Shown here: positions 27,035 to 36,330 of the stretch, one piece after another | How positions within the stretch are numbered: position 1 is the first letter of the stretch | How the letters are laid out: each line of letters starts with the position of its first letter | Assembly: GCF_023073355.1 (NCBI RefSeq) | Contig: NZ_JADPJI010000005.1 | Location: forward strand, 1,922,001 to 1,986,000 | Source: Bradyrhizobium sp. 199 | Lineage (GTDB): Bacteria; Pseudomonadota; Alphaproteobacteria; Rhizobiales; Xanthobacteraceae | DNA length: 64,000 nt | Direction of reading: 5' to 3' | The notes under the pieces: model-generated | What the model saw: only the letters and a program-made list of their open reading frames with translations | What the model was told of the DNA's origin: nothing | The model's database searches: none | Program-made: the position numbers and the translations under genes

Positions 27035-28258
27035 TTACTTCTTCAAGAGCGCGCACTTGCTCTCGGACAGCGGTGTGAAGGCCTGGTCGCCCGGCACCGT
27101 GCCCACCAGCTTGTAGAAGTCCCACGGCCCCTTGGATTCGGAGGGCTTCTTCACTTCGAACAGATAGGCGTTGTGGATGGTGCGCCCGTTGGGCTGGATC
27201 TCGCCCTTGCCGAACAGATCGTCTTCCGTCGGCATCGACTTCATTTTCTCGACGATCTTGACGCCGTCATGGGAATTGCCGCCCATGGCTTCGAGCGCCT
27301 TGAGATAGTGACGCACGCCCGCATAGACGCCGGCCTGCACCATGGTGGGCGGCGCGTTGTTCTTCATCTTGTCGGCGAAGCGCTTCGAGAACGCCCGGGT
27401 CTGGTCGTTCATGTCCCAGTAGAACGTCTCGGTGAAGCTGAGGCCCTGCGCCGTCTCGAGGCCGATCGCCTTGATGTCGGTAAGGAAGAGCAGCAGCGCC
27501 GCGAGCTTCTGACCGCCCTTGCCGATGCCGAACTCGGCCGCCTGCTTGATCGTGTTGGTGGTGTCGCCGCCGGCATTGGCAAGACCGATGATCTTCGCCT
27601 TGGACGACTGCGCCTGGAGCAGGAAGGACGAGAAGTCCGGCGTATTCAGCGGGTGCTTGACGCCACCGACCACCTTGCCGCCGTTGCTGGTGACGACCGC
27701 CGTGGTGTCACGCTCGAGCGCTGCGCCGAAGGCGTAGTCCGCAGTGAGGAAGAACCAGGTGTCGCCACCGGCCTTCACCAGCGCCTGGCCCGTGGTATGG
27801 GCCAGCATGTAGGTATCGTAGGTCCAGTGCACGGTGTTGGGCGAGCACTGCGCGTTGGAGAGGTCCGAGGTCGCCGCACCCGAATTGACGTAGACGCCGT
27901 TCTTTTCCTTGATGACGTTGTTGACGGCGAGCGCGACGCCCGAGTTCGGCACGTCGACGATGGCGTCGACCTTCTCGACGTCGAACCATTGCCGCGCAAT
28001 TGCGGTGCCGATGTCCGGCTTGTTCTGGTGATCACCGGAGATGATGTCGATCTTCCAGCCCTTCGCAGCGAGGCCGGAGTCTTCAACCGCCATCTGCGCG
28101 GCGAGCGTCGAGCCGGGACCGCCGAGATCGGCGTAGAGGCCGGACTGATCGGACAGTGCGCCGATCTTGACGGTCTTGTCTTGCGCGGACGCGACGCCTG
28201 CTGCGGCGAAGGTGAGCGCGGTGGTTAGCAGCAATGACGCAATCGACCTGGTGTTCAT
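27035..28258 (-). CDS. livK: Branched-chain amino-acid-type ABC substrate-binding protein
   Basis: The 407-residue periplasmic receptor has a signal peptide of 25 residues (ending ASAQD) and a Peripla_BP_6 fold. It is strongly similar to the orphan binding protein at 12480-13706. It sits inside the liv operon between livF and livH, which supports a role as the cognate receptor. The ligand is uncertain: family members bind Leu/Ile/Val, amides or short-chain organic acids. The ABC subunits give only weak guidance. Confidence 0.9.
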   Translation of the reverse strand: MNTRSIASLLLTTALTFAAAGVASAQDKTVKIGALSDQSGLYADLGGPGSTLAAQMAVEDSGLAAKGWKIDIISGDHQNKPDIGTAIARQWFDVEKVDAIVDVPNSGVALAVNNVIKEKNGVYVNSGAATSDLSNAQCSPNTVHWTYDTYMLAHTTGQALVKAGGDTWFFLTADYAFGAALERDTTAVVTSNGGKVVGGVKHPLNTPDFSSFLLQAQSSKAKIIGLANAGGDTTNTIKQAAEFGIGKGGQKLAALLLFLTDIKAIGLETAQGLSFTETFYWDMNDQTRAFSKRFADKMKNNAPPTMVQAGVYAGVRHYLKALEAMGGNSHDGVKIVEKMKSMPTEDDLFGKGEIQPNGRTIHNAYLFEVKKPSESKGPWDFYKLVGTVPGDQAFTPLSESKCALLKK

Positions 28259-28293
28259 GCAACTTTCCTTTTTGAATTTTTTCGTTGGTAGTC

Positions 28294-29032
<739 letters not shown>

Positions 29033-29040
<8 letters not shown>

Positions 29041-29788
29041 GACCGGCTCCCAGATAGGCTTCCTTGACGCGCTCGTCCTTGGTGAGCTCGCTGTAATGGC
29101 CTTGCGCGAGCACCTGCCCGCGCGTCAGCACGGTGATGATGTCGGAGAGGTTGGCCACGACGCTCAGATTATGCTCGACCATCAGGATGGTATATTTCGC
29201 GGAGATACGCTTGATCAGCGCCGCGATCTTGTCGATGTCCTCGTGGCCCATGCCGGCCATCGGCTCGTCCAGCAGCATCATCTCCGGGTCGAGCGCGAGC
29301 GTGGTTGCGATCTCCAGTGCACGCTTGCGCCCATAGGGCATCTCGACCGCGGGCGTGTTGGCAAACTCGTTGAGGCCGACATCGTTCAACAATTCGCGCG
29401 CGCGATCGTTGAAGCGGTTGAGCACCGACTTGGAGCGCCAGAAATCGAACGAAGAGCCGTGCTGGCGCTGAAGTGCGACACGGACGTTCTCTTGCGCGGT
29501 GAGATGCGGAAACACCGCCGAAATCTGGAACGAACGAACCAGCCCCAGGCGCGCCACGTCGGCCGGCGCCATCGCGGTGATGTCCTGCCCCTTATAGAGG
29601 ATTTTCCCGGCAGACGGTTTCAGGAACTTGGTCAGAAGATTGAAGCAGGTCGTCTTGCCGGCCCCGTTCGGGCCAATCAACGCGTGAATGCTGCCACGGC
29701 GAACCTTGAGCGCGACGTCGCGGACGGCGAAGAAGCCCGCAAACTCCTTGGTCAAGCCTTCCGTTTCGAGAATAAACTCATCGGCCAA
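29033..29788 (-). CDS. livG: ABC transporter ATP-binding protein LivG
   Basis: The 251-residue ATPase is first in the liv operon. Walker A is LIGPNGAGKTTCFNL, Walker B is MMLLDEPMAGM, and the LivG-type signature reads MPYGRKRALEIA in place of a canonical LSGGQ. Such a degenerate signature is usual in LivG, where the pair with LivF supplies the active site. The C-terminal end contains VVANLSDIITVL and a short tail. The upstream 343 bp must hold the operon promoter. Confidence 0.92.
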
Positions 29789-30131
29789 ACAGATTTCCCC
29801 CTGCCCGCGCGGCGCGCGTGGCTATCCTTGTTGCTTCGGCTTTCCGGAGGCCTTGGTGCCTACCCGGAACGCCGCCTCCGGGCGCGGAATATGCCGGAGG
29901 TGACGGGGGTTAGGCAAGGCGGAAAGCTGAGCAGATCAGGGCTCCGGCTGGGATACAAATGCTCCCTTAGTCGGAGACGTTGTGACGTCGAGCCTGCCCG
30001 GCCTCCCGGTTGGCGAAGGCACCCGTCGTCAAGCCGTCGTTAACGGTGTTTCGCTTGGCGCGCCAGCCTTCATACAAAATTTTCCTCCAAAGGGGATCAT
30101 GCGCGGGTTTTGACGTTCCGGGAATATTGTC
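29789..30131. other. 343-bp intergenic region between livG and the PAS gene
   Basis: Divergent promoters must lie here. TTGACG at 30110-30115 is a possible -35 box reading toward the PAS gene, but its distance to the start codon (17 bases) does not leave room for a -10 box. No ORF with family features, hairpin or palindrome of note was found elsewhere. Confidence 0.4.
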
Positions 30132-30773
30132 TTGGATTTCACAAGCGCCGCTCCGCCCGTCGTCAAGTCGATCAAGCAGCGTGATCTCCTGAACACGTGG
30201 CTGCGCCTTTACGCGCGCGAGCAGATCGTGCCTGCGGTCTGGGAGTATCAGCCTGCGCGGCTGGAGGAAGAGCTGTCCGATCTCATCTATTACACGGTGG
30301 AGGCTGCGGCGCCCGCGCCGCGCCTCACCATTCAGAGCGAAAACACGCGCATCTCGCGCGCCTATGGACATACCGGCAAGGGCGTTCTGCTCGAAGACTA
30401 TCTCGGGCCGCGACTCGCGCCATTCGTGATGCCGATCTATCACCAATGCGTGGCGCGCGGGCTGCCCGTCTACAGCGTTGCGGAGGTCGACGACATCTAC
30501 GGGCGCATCGTCGCCTATGAACGGCTGCTGCTGCCGTTCCAGACCGACGGCACGGTCTGTCACATCATCGCCTCGGTCAAGACGTTCTGCGAGGACGGTG
30601 GCTTCGAGATCAAGAACCTGATGCGCGGAAATGACGCGCTGCCGCGTCCAAAGCTGCGCGCCGTGATCGACCGCGAGCTCTTCCATCGCGCGCCTGGCCG
30701 CATCGCGACGGCCGAACTGGTCGAGTTCGGGGACCAGCCCGGCGTCACCTCCGATGTCATCGAGCTGAACTAG
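30132..30773 (+). CDS. PAS_5-type (alphaproteobacterial PAS) protein
   Basis: The 213-residue protein matches the single-domain PAS family common in Rhizobiales. The core spans about residues 25-165 (TWLRLYAREQIVPAVWEYQPARLEEELSD-like start, then GKGVLLEDYLGPRLAPFVMPIYHQC). No kinase, cyclase or HTH partner domain is attached. It probably senses a small molecule or redox state and acts through another protein. The start codon is TTG 30132. Its stop codon overlaps that of the convergent Spx-like gene. Confidence 0.7.
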   Translation: MDFTSAAPPVVKSIKQRDLLNTWLRLYAREQIVPAVWEYQPARLEEELSDLIYYTVEAAAPAPRLTIQSENTRISRAYGHTGKGVLLEDYLGPRLAPFVMPIYHQCVARGLPVYSVAEVDDIYGRIVAYERLLLPFQTDGTVCHIIASVKTFCEDGGFEIKNLMRGNDALPRPKLRAVIDRELFHRAPGRIATAELVEFGDQPGVTSDVIELN

Positions 30774-31129
30774 CGCGCTTTGCCGCCGACCTCCCTGGCA
30801 TAGATATCCGGCTTGAAGCCGACCAGCAGCTTGCCGCCGATTTCCAGCACCGGCCGCTTGATCATCGATGGTTGCGCTAGCATCAGCGCCAGCGCCTTCT
30901 TCTCGTTCAAGCCTTCCTTGTCGGAATCAGGGAGCTTCTTGAACGTCGTCCCGGCGCGATTGAGCAGCGTCTCCCAGCCGAGCTGGTCGCTCCACTGCTT
31001 GAGCTTGTCCTTTTCCACGCCCGCGGCCTTGTAGTCGTGAAACGCGTAAGGCACGCCATTTGTGTCGAGCCAGGCGCGCGCCTTCTTCATGGTGTCGCAG
31101 TTCTTGATGCCGTAGATGATGGTGGGCAA
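30770..31129 (-). CDS. ArsC/Spx-family protein (YffB-like)
   Basis: The 119-residue thioredoxin-fold protein has IYGIKNCDTMKKARAWLD at the N terminus, giving one N-terminal Cys, and RPVLEIGGKLLVGFKPDIYA at the C terminus. Members such as YffB resemble arsenate reductase, but arsenate reduction is not shown, and the single-Cys type may be a glutathione-dependent thiol reductase. Start TTG 31129 has GAGGAA five bases upstream; the longer ATG at 31150 adds a charged, non-homologous segment. Confidence 0.8.
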   Translation of the reverse strand: MPTIIYGIKNCDTMKKARAWLDTNGVPYAFHDYKAAGVEKDKLKQWSDQLGWETLLNRAGTTFKKLPDSDKEGLNEKKALALMLAQPSMIKRPVLEIGGKLLVGFKPDIYAREVGGKAR

Positions 31130-31233
31130 GACGTTCCTCGCGCATGGCATGTCGTGATGTGCGCGGCGTTGTACGAAACTCCGGTTCGCGCGACAATATT
31201 GCGAATGACGCCAACTCGCCGAACGGACATCCC

Positions 31234-31605
31234 ATGCACGTCACCCACGATCCCGCAGCCGCCGCCACGCCGAGCATCGACTTCAACAGCTTCCTCGCGG
31301 TCGATATCCGCGTCGGCACCATCGTCGATGCCAAGCCGTTCCCCGAGGCGCGCAAGCCGGCCTTTCGGCTATGGATCGACTTCGGACCCGCCATCGGTGT
31401 GCGCAAGAGCTCGGCCCAGATCACGGAACACCATCCGCTCGAGACCTTGGTGGGGCAACAGGTGGCGGCCGTCGTCAACTTCCCGCCGCGCCAGATCGGA
31501 CCTGTTATCTCGGAGGTGCTGACGCTCGGTTTCCCCGATGCCGGCGGCAAGGTCGTGCTGGTGCAGCCGAGCAAGCCGGTGCCGAACGGCGGACGGCTGT
31601 TCTAG
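31234..31605 (+). CDS. csaA: tRNA-binding protein CsaA
   Basis: The 123-residue homodimeric OB-fold protein has the CsaA core DIRVGTIVDAKPFPEARKPAFRLWIDFG, KSSAQITEHH and QVAAVVNFPPRQIGPVISEVLTLG. CsaA binds tRNA and has chaperone-like activity. ATG 31234 was chosen because the upstream part of the frame (from 31144) has no homology-like content and lies against the divergent Spx-like gene. Confidence 0.9.
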   Translation: MHVTHDPAAAATPSIDFNSFLAVDIRVGTIVDAKPFPEARKPAFRLWIDFGPAIGVRKSSAQITEHHPLETLVGQQVAAVVNFPPRQIGPVISEVLTLGFPDAGGKVVLVQPSKPVPNGGRLF

Positions 31606-31807
31606 CCGGATCGAAGCCGCGGTGCCGCCTCGGGCGCGGCATTCGCGACGCTGGCCGGCGATCATCGGCATTCTTGCCGGTCTCTGGATCGGCACCGATC
31701 TCGGCGCACGCATGGCCAGTGGGGCCAGCAAATTGGCGCTGCGCCGGGTCATGATGGCGTTCATCTTGCTGATGGCGCTCTACATGACCCACAAGGCACT
31801 GACCTGA
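31606..31807 (+). pseudogene. Remnant of a TauE/SafE permease C terminus
   Basis: In the frame that ends TGA at 31805-31807, the last 48 or so residues read like the end of a TauE/SafE exporter: a helix starting IIGILAGLWIGT, then DLGARMASGASKLALRRVMM and a final helix ending LMALYMTHKAL. The N-terminal 190 or more residues are missing. No start codon with a ribosome site precedes it, and the stop of csaA adjoins it. The upstream bases suggest a frameshifted continuation. A complete relative with this layout lies at 5095-5814. Confidence 0.6.
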
Positions 31808-31809
31808 TC

Positions 31810-32514
31810 TTAGGGCCGCTGTGGAATGCTCAGCCCGCGCTGCACCGCCGGACGCGCAAGCCCGCGTTCGAGCCAGGCACCGACCGACTTGAACTGGCTG
31901 AATTCGACGAGATCACCGGCGCCGTAGAAGCCGATGAGATTGCGCACCCAGCCGAGCATGGAGATGTCGGCAATGGTGTAGTCGTCATCCATGAACCATT
32001 GCCGGCCGGCCAGATGCGTCTCCATCACGCCGAGCAGGCGCATGGCTTCGGCGACGTAGCGGTCACGGGGCCGCTTGTCCTCAAAATCCTTGCCGGCGAA
32101 TTTGTGGAAGAAGCCGACCTGGCCGAACATCGGCCCGACGCCGCCCATCTGGAAATGCAGCCAGGCGAGCGTCTGGTATCGGCGCGCGGCGTCCTCTGGC
32201 AGGAGCTTGCCGGTCTTCTCGGCGAGGTATTGCAGGATCGCGCCCGACTCGAACAACGGCAGCGGCCTGCCGCCGGGACCGTCGGGATCGAGGATCGCCG
32301 GAATCTTGCCGTTCGGATTGAGCGAGAGGAACTCCGCCGTCTTCTGGTCGTCCTTGCCGAAATCGACGAGATGGACCTCATACGACAGTCCGATCTCCTC
32401 CAGCATGATCGAGACCTTGACGCCGTTCGGCGTCGGCAGTGAATAGAGCTGCAGCAGTTCCGGATGCTTGGCCGGCCAGCGCTTGGTGATGGGAAAGGCG
32501 GAGAGATCGGACAT
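31810..32514 (-). CDS. Glutathione S-transferase family (YfcG/YghU-like)
   Basis: The 234-residue protein has an N-terminal thioredoxin-like domain with LYSLPTPNGVKVSIMLEEIGLSYEVHLVDFGKDDQKTAEFLSLNPNGKIPAI and a C-terminal helical domain ending with the conserved YTIADISMLGW. The TPNG loop and the spacing match Nu-class GSTs (disulfide-bond oxidoreductase type). The reaction is probably glutathione-dependent disulfide reduction. It ends one residue past the TauE remnant. Confidence 0.86.
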   Translation of the reverse strand: MSDLSAFPITKRWPAKHPELLQLYSLPTPNGVKVSIMLEEIGLSYEVHLVDFGKDDQKTAEFLSLNPNGKIPAILDPDGPGGRPLPLFESGAILQYLAEKTGKLLPEDAARRYQTLAWLHFQMGGVGPMFGQVGFFHKFAGKDFEDKRPRDRYVAEAMRLLGVMETHLAGRQWFMDDDYTIADISMLGWVRNLIGFYGAGDLVEFSQFKSVGAWLERGLARPAVQRGLSIPQRP

Positions 32515-32604
32515 CGGGACCTTTGGTGCACGGAGTGAGGCGCGCCTAATCTAGGCGAGACGCCGCACCGCGCAAGTCACTCTTCGTCCCGGCGCCTCCC
32601 GCAT

Positions 32605-32751
32605 CTAAGGCGGCAGCGTCGCCATCGCCACGGTCGGGATTCTCGCTTGATGTTGCCGTCGGTCCTCGGTGAACCGTTGCCCCGTCATCAACAGCAGGAC
32701 CGTAAAGGCAATCGCAAGCATCGCGGTTGCCCATTGGCAGACGTCGTTCAT
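32605..32751 (-). CDS. 48-residue single-pass membrane peptide
   Basis: The ORF encodes MNDVCQWATA, then a helix (about residues 8-22, LAIAFTVLLLM) and a basic, polar tail ending MATLPP. GAGGGA precedes ATG 32751 at suitable spacing, and no overlap with other genes exists. Small single-pass peptides of this kind are common in these genomes. Function unknown. Confidence 0.45.
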   Translation of the reverse strand: MNDVCQWATAMLAIAFTVLLLMTGQRFTEDRRQHQARIPTVAMATLPP

Positions 32752-32903
32752 GGTGTCGCGTCCCTCAGCAGCTGTTGCCTAAACGTCGCTCCAAGGACCA
32801 TGTTCCTGCTCCGCTCGAGAATCTTGCTACATTTTCCCGGTCTGTTGCCTGAGAGCTGTCGCCATAGGAGGGGACCATTCCGCCTTCCAAGCGTTGTCGC
32901 CAG

Positions 32904-33116
32904 ATGAGCATCGAGAAGCGCGCCCTACTCGACCATGCTGAACGGTGTCGCAGCGTCGCTGGCGAGCTGGCGCATCGCCAAGCCGCGCGGCGGCTGCAGG
33001 AGATGGCCGACGACTACGAACAGAGAGCAGCAAGCCTGGACGACGATGGCGTCTGCCCGAAGCAAAATCGTCATCATCGCGGCTCTCCGGGAGACGGAAA
33101 CTCGCGCGAGAGATGA
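32904..33116 (+). CDS. Small hypothetical protein with helical N terminus
   Basis: The 70-residue ORF starts MSIEKRALLDHAERCRSVAGELAHRQAARRLQEMADDYEQRA, an amphipathic helix pair that resembles a short family frequent in Bradyrhizobium. The last 25 residues are disordered (GVCPKQNRHHRGSPGD). Function unknown. Coding is supported by the helical pattern and a clear start. Confidence 0.55.
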   Translation: MSIEKRALLDHAERCRSVAGELAHRQAARRLQEMADDYEQRAASLDDDGVCPKQNRHHRGSPGDGNSRER

Positions 33117-33122
33117 CCGGCT

Positions 33123-33417
33123 TCAATAATTGATCTCCATGCGCAATCCCCGCGGATCGATCTCGTCGCTCCAGAGGTCGCGGCGCGCACCAAGGAAGAC
33201 CGCGGGGCCCATCAATTCGCGCGCACGCAGATCGCAAGGGCGATAGCCGCTCGGATTCAATCCGATCGGCATGTCGATCATCGCATGCGCGTGCGGGATC
33301 GCAAGCAAGCGCGTCAGGCTCGGCGAACAGTCGAAGCCGTGATCGCCGCCCTCATCGATCCAGGCTGCAACCCAACCAAAGCGGAATCCATCCGTCGAGG
33401 CCGAGATAGTTAGGCAC
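33123..33417 (-). pseudogene. DUF429 (predicted RNase-H-like nuclease) remnant
   Basis: Read on the - strand, the sequence gives YLGLDGW, then a break, then GWVAAWIDEGG, then LLAIPHAHAMIDMPIGLNPSGYRPCDLRARELMG and AVFLGARR. These are consecutive DUF429 motifs. The two parts are in different frames, with ten extra bases between them at 33378-33387. The frame ends at 33123 well short of the family's usual length of about 240 residues. It looks frameshifted and truncated. Confidence 0.7.
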
Positions 33418-33480
33418 GCCAGGCGTCCGTGATTCAGTTTTCACGCGTGCCTCTGTATCTCTCTCTTCGTCGGTCAGATC

Positions 33481-33591
33481 TCATCTCGTCAGATATCCCC
33501 GCATCAAGGCGCGGGCGCGATGCAGGCGAGCCTTTACGGTCTGCCGGGTCGCACCGAGCGCGGCGGCAATTTCATGGATGTCATTTCCTTG
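33481..33591 (-). pseudogene. ECF sigma factor C-terminal fragment (region 4)
   Basis: On the - strand the bases encode QGNDIHEIAAALGATRQTVKARLHRARALMRGYLTR and a TGA stop. This is the helix-turn-helix of sigma region 4 (pattern EIA..L......VK.RLHRAR). No region 2 or start codon is found upstream, because a DUF2892-like fragment adjoins at 33602. It is a truncated gene with no expected activity. Confidence 0.65.
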
Positions 33592-33601
33592 ACGTCGCGC
33601 A

Positions 33602-33694
33602 TCAGTAAACCACTGCCGCGACCGCTAGCGCGACGCCCAGGCCGATCCGCACCGTCTGCTGCAGTCCGCCGATGTTCTTCCTGTAAAATGCCAT
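33602..33694 (-). pseudogene. 30-residue DUF2892-like N-terminal fragment
   Basis: ATG 33694 has a good site (GGAGG, six bases upstream) and encodes MAFYRKNIGGLQQTVRIGLG, then VALAVAAVVY and a stop. That matches the N terminus of the YgaP-like inner-membrane DUF2892 domain, normally about 65-75 residues with two helices. The second helix is missing. Translation may still occur, as the start signals are intact. Confidence 0.5.
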
Positions 33695-33789
33695 TGCATC
33701 CTCCGGGATGAGCCGAGGCTGACGGCCTCGACCACCAAGAGGGCGCGCCGGCCGAAAAGGATTCGCGGGCGCGCACAACTTTTCGCGGG

Positions 33790-34974
33790 TCAGCCTCCGA
33801 CGGCCTGATAGGCCAGGCGCTTGAACTCGAAGAAGAAGGGATTCCAGAAGCCCATGTAGCGCTGGGTCATCAGCACGCCAGCAGTATTTGCCTGCGGGCA
33901 GATCCACCAATGGGTGCCGGCAAGGCCGCCCCACTGGAATTCGCCGGTGGAGTTCGGAGGATCAAACGGCGTCGGCGCGAAGGTGACGGCACCGCCGAGG
34001 CCAAAACCCTTGCCGGGCATCGGACCGAGATTGGCGAAGCGAATGGTCTGGCCCGCGGGCAGCTGGTTCGTCATCATCAGCCGCAGCGTCTCCGGTTTCA
34101 GCAGCGCATCCGAACCAGGCAGCAGCGCGCGGACCAGCGCCAGCATGTCGGGAAGGGTCGAGACCAGACCACCGCCGCCCGAGAGCCGCGGGAACGGCCG
34201 CCGATAGGCTTGGGGATAAGGCAGATGGTCGGCCCGCGTGAGGCCCGGCTTCATTGGATCGAACACGTCGGCGCCGTTATAGAGCGCGACCAACCTGCCC
34301 TGCTCCGCTTCGGACACGTGGAAACCGGTATCGGTCATGCCGAGCGGAGCGAAGATGCGCAGCTTCAGGAAGGCATCGAGCGCCTGGCCGGAGACGACCT
34401 CCACGACGCGGCCGAGCACGTCGGTGGCCACCGAATACTCCCAGGACGTGCCCGGCTGAAACGACAGCGGCAGATCGGCGAGGCTGTCGATCAGGTCAGT
34501 CAGCGGCGTCAGCGGATTGAGCACGCGCGCCTCGTTGTAAGCTTTGAACAGCACCGTGCCGGGATCGAAGACGCCGTAGCTGAGACCGGAGGTGTGGGTC
34601 AGAAGCTGGCGGATCGTGATCGGGCTTTTCGCCGGCTCGACGTCGGCAAGACCAGCCGCGCCCTCCTTCAGCACCTTGCGATTGCCGAGTTGCGGCAGGA
34701 ATTTCTCGACCGGGTCATCGAGCCCGATGCGGCCTTCCTCGACCAGCAGCATGATCGCGCAGGTGACGAAGATCTTGGTGTTGGAGAACGCGCGAAAGAT
34801 ATGATCGGGCCGCAGCGCAGTGTTGGCCTCGCGGTCGGCAAAGCCGAGGCATTGCTGGTCGACCACCTCGCGCCCGCGCAGCACGGCCCAGGATGCGCCC
34901 GGAATGATCTCCTGATCGACGTAGCGCTGCATTGCCGTCCGCGCGGCGGAAAAATCGCTGACCCTGGCGTCCAT
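33790..34974 (-). CDS. Beta-lactamase-fold serine hydrolase (esterase-like)
   Basis: The 394-residue cytoplasmic protein belongs to the class C beta-lactamase/DD-peptidase-like family. It has the catalytic SNTK motif (in FRAFSNTKIFVTCAIMLLVEEG) and a YSVA tyrosine region (the YxN position). LLTHTSGLSYGV is a typical family motif, and GLAGTHWWICPQ replaces the KTG box. No signal peptide was found. The fold is common among bacterial esterases and amidases; the substrate is unknown. Confidence 0.85.
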   Translation of the reverse strand: MDARVSDFSAARTAMQRYVDQEIIPGASWAVLRGREVVDQQCLGFADREANTALRPDHIFRAFSNTKIFVTCAIMLLVEEGRIGLDDPVEKFLPQLGNRKVLKEGAAGLADVEPAKSPITIRQLLTHTSGLSYGVFDPGTVLFKAYNEARVLNPLTPLTDLIDSLADLPLSFQPGTSWEYSVATDVLGRVVEVVSGQALDAFLKLRIFAPLGMTDTGFHVSEAEQGRLVALYNGADVFDPMKPGLTRADHLPYPQAYRRPFPRLSGGGGLVSTLPDMLALVRALLPGSDALLKPETLRLMMTNQLPAGQTIRFANLGPMPGKGFGLGGAVTFAPTPFDPPNSTGEFQWGGLAGTHWWICPQANTAGVLMTQRYMGFWNPFFFEFKRLAYQAVGG

Positions 34975-35032
34975 GTGTCTCCCCGAATTTGTGGTTGGGA
35001 TGGATATAGCGCGAAGAAGTCCACGCCGCAGC

Positions 35033-35725
35033 TTATTCCTCCTTCATCAGCGCAGTGACGTGCAGGCGACGCCGGATGCGCATTCCCTGCCGCTGGTAGA
35101 GGGCGATGGCGGACGTGTTGTGGGAAAACACGTGCAGGAACGGAATTTCGCCGCGCGTCTCAATCCGGCGCGCCACCGCTGCGAGCAGTGCCTGCGCATA
35201 GCCGCGGCCGCGATGCTCGGGATGAACACAGACCGCCGTCATCTCGACGAACTTTCCTGGCTTCATTCGTTCGCCCGTCATTGCGACCAGTTCGCCGCCG
35301 GCACGGATGCCGAGGAACGTGCCGAGCTCGTGGGTCCGCAGCGCAAATGGACCCGGCTTGGTCAGCTCCGTCAGCGCCATCATCGCGGGAACGTCGGCAG
35401 CCCCCAACGTGACGATCTCGGCATCGCGAAGCGGGCTGTCGGCCGGCGAGCCGATCATCTGCTCGCCGGTCTCGGCCAGCACGACCTTGAAACCGGCGGG
35501 AACTTGGACGGGCTCCGGCGTGAACAGCGCGGCGACCTGCGCGCCCGACATGAGATCGCCGAGCGCTGCAAAGCTCCCCGCGGACATGTCGACCATGTCG
35601 GCAAACGGCGTCATGTCCACGGGATAGCGCAGCGCCCGCGGTCCACCCTCGGCCAGATGCTTGTGGCTGGTCGTCAGCGCGCTCCAGATCGGACGATCCA
35701 GCAGCGCCTCATCGCTGTCGGACAC
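35033..35725 (-). CDS. GNAT family N-acetyltransferase
   Basis: The 230-residue protein has a C-terminal acetyl-CoA domain with VEMTAVCVHPEHRGRGYAQALLAAVARR (motif A, Q/RxxGxG/A type), then GEIPFLHVFSHNTSAIALYQRQGM (motif B). The N-terminal half is of the FR47-like type. GTG 35725 begins VSDSDEALLDRP; AAGGA precedes it, and it lies four bases past the stop of the Lin0512 gene, so both are co-transcribed. Substrate unknown. Confidence 0.82.
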   Translation of the reverse strand: MSDSDEALLDRPIWSALTTSHKHLAEGGPRALRYPVDMTPFADMVDMSAGSFAALGDLMSGAQVAALFTPEPVQVPAGFKVVLAETGEQMIGSPADSPLRDAEIVTLGAADVPAMMALTELTKPGPFALRTHELGTFLGIRAGGELVAMTGERMKPGKFVEMTAVCVHPEHRGRGYAQALLAAVARRIETRGEIPFLHVFSHNTSAIALYQRQGMRIRRRLHVTALMKEE

Positions 35726-35729
35726 CGGT

Positions 35730-36077
35730 CTAGTCCTTGTCGAAGCTGACGATGACGGCGGCGTTGGCAATCAGGATGGGATCGTTGGCCACTTCCGTGG
35801 CTGAGGGAATCTCCAGCCCACCCTTGACCGCGGTCACGGTCACGGTGCCGTAAGGAAGCTCCTTGGCGACTGCGTCCTTGTCGACCGCTTCCGGATTGGG
35901 CACGGCGATCGTGACGTCGACGAACATGTCGTTGGCGGTCTTGCCGATCATCCGGAAGAATCCGAGGCTGGAATGCCGGATCGCATCCGACACTGCCCGC
36001 TTCGCTGCCTTGGTGGCGTCCCTGCCGTGGACGTCGACGCCCATGCCCATCTCGGTGATACAGCGAACGCGAGTCAT
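35730..36077 (-). CDS. Lin0512 family protein
   Basis: The 115-residue protein matches the Lin0512 family, whose members share RCITEMGMGVDVHGRDATKAAKRAVSDAIRH at the N terminus and a C-terminal PYGTVTVTAVKGGLEI. No activity is assigned to the family. The protein is compact and probably cytoplasmic. The GNAT gene follows directly. Confidence 0.8.
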   Translation of the reverse strand: MTRVRCITEMGMGVDVHGRDATKAAKRAVSDAIRHSSLGFFRMIGKTANDMFVDVTIAVPNPEAVDKDAVAKELPYGTVTVTAVKGGLEIPSATEVANDPILIANAAVIVSFDKD

Positions 36078-36150
36078 TTCATATTCCTGTGGTTGGTTTG
36101 GTGATTAGAGTGTCGGCGATCGGGACGCGCAACACAAGTATAGCCGCTCC

Positions 36151-36322
36151 TCTCGTGTCCCGAACGCGCTGCAACGCCATAACCTTTCGAAGACGCGCGT
36201 AGACGCGCTTGTGGCGTTGCTGCGCAGAGCCGAGACCCAGAAGGCCGCGGAGCTCGCTGACGCATGGGCGCCGGCTCTGCAGCGCACCGCCGAAGAGGTG
36301 CTGCGCTGGGTGCGGGACGAGA
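36151..36322. repeat. Long palindromic dispersed element, copy 2
   Basis: TCTCGTGTCCCG at the left and CGGGACGAGA at the right are inverted repeats. Inside, GCAACGCCAT pairs with GTGGCGTTGC. The right half, from TGGGCGCCGGCTCTGCAGCG to the end, corresponds to the reverse complement of the left half of the element at 2199-2331. The inner TTCGAAGACGCGCG core is shared with 20409-20450. It lies between convergent-side ends of two genes. Confidence 0.6.
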
Positions 36323-36330
36323 CTGAGTCT

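Noticed and set aside
30110..30131. Promoter box for the PAS gene at TTGACG
   Set aside because: The start codon is too close to allow a -10 box at normal spacing.
33790..34974. Classical class C beta-lactamase annotation
   Set aside because: The signal peptide and the KTG box are absent, so antibiotic resistance should not be inferred.
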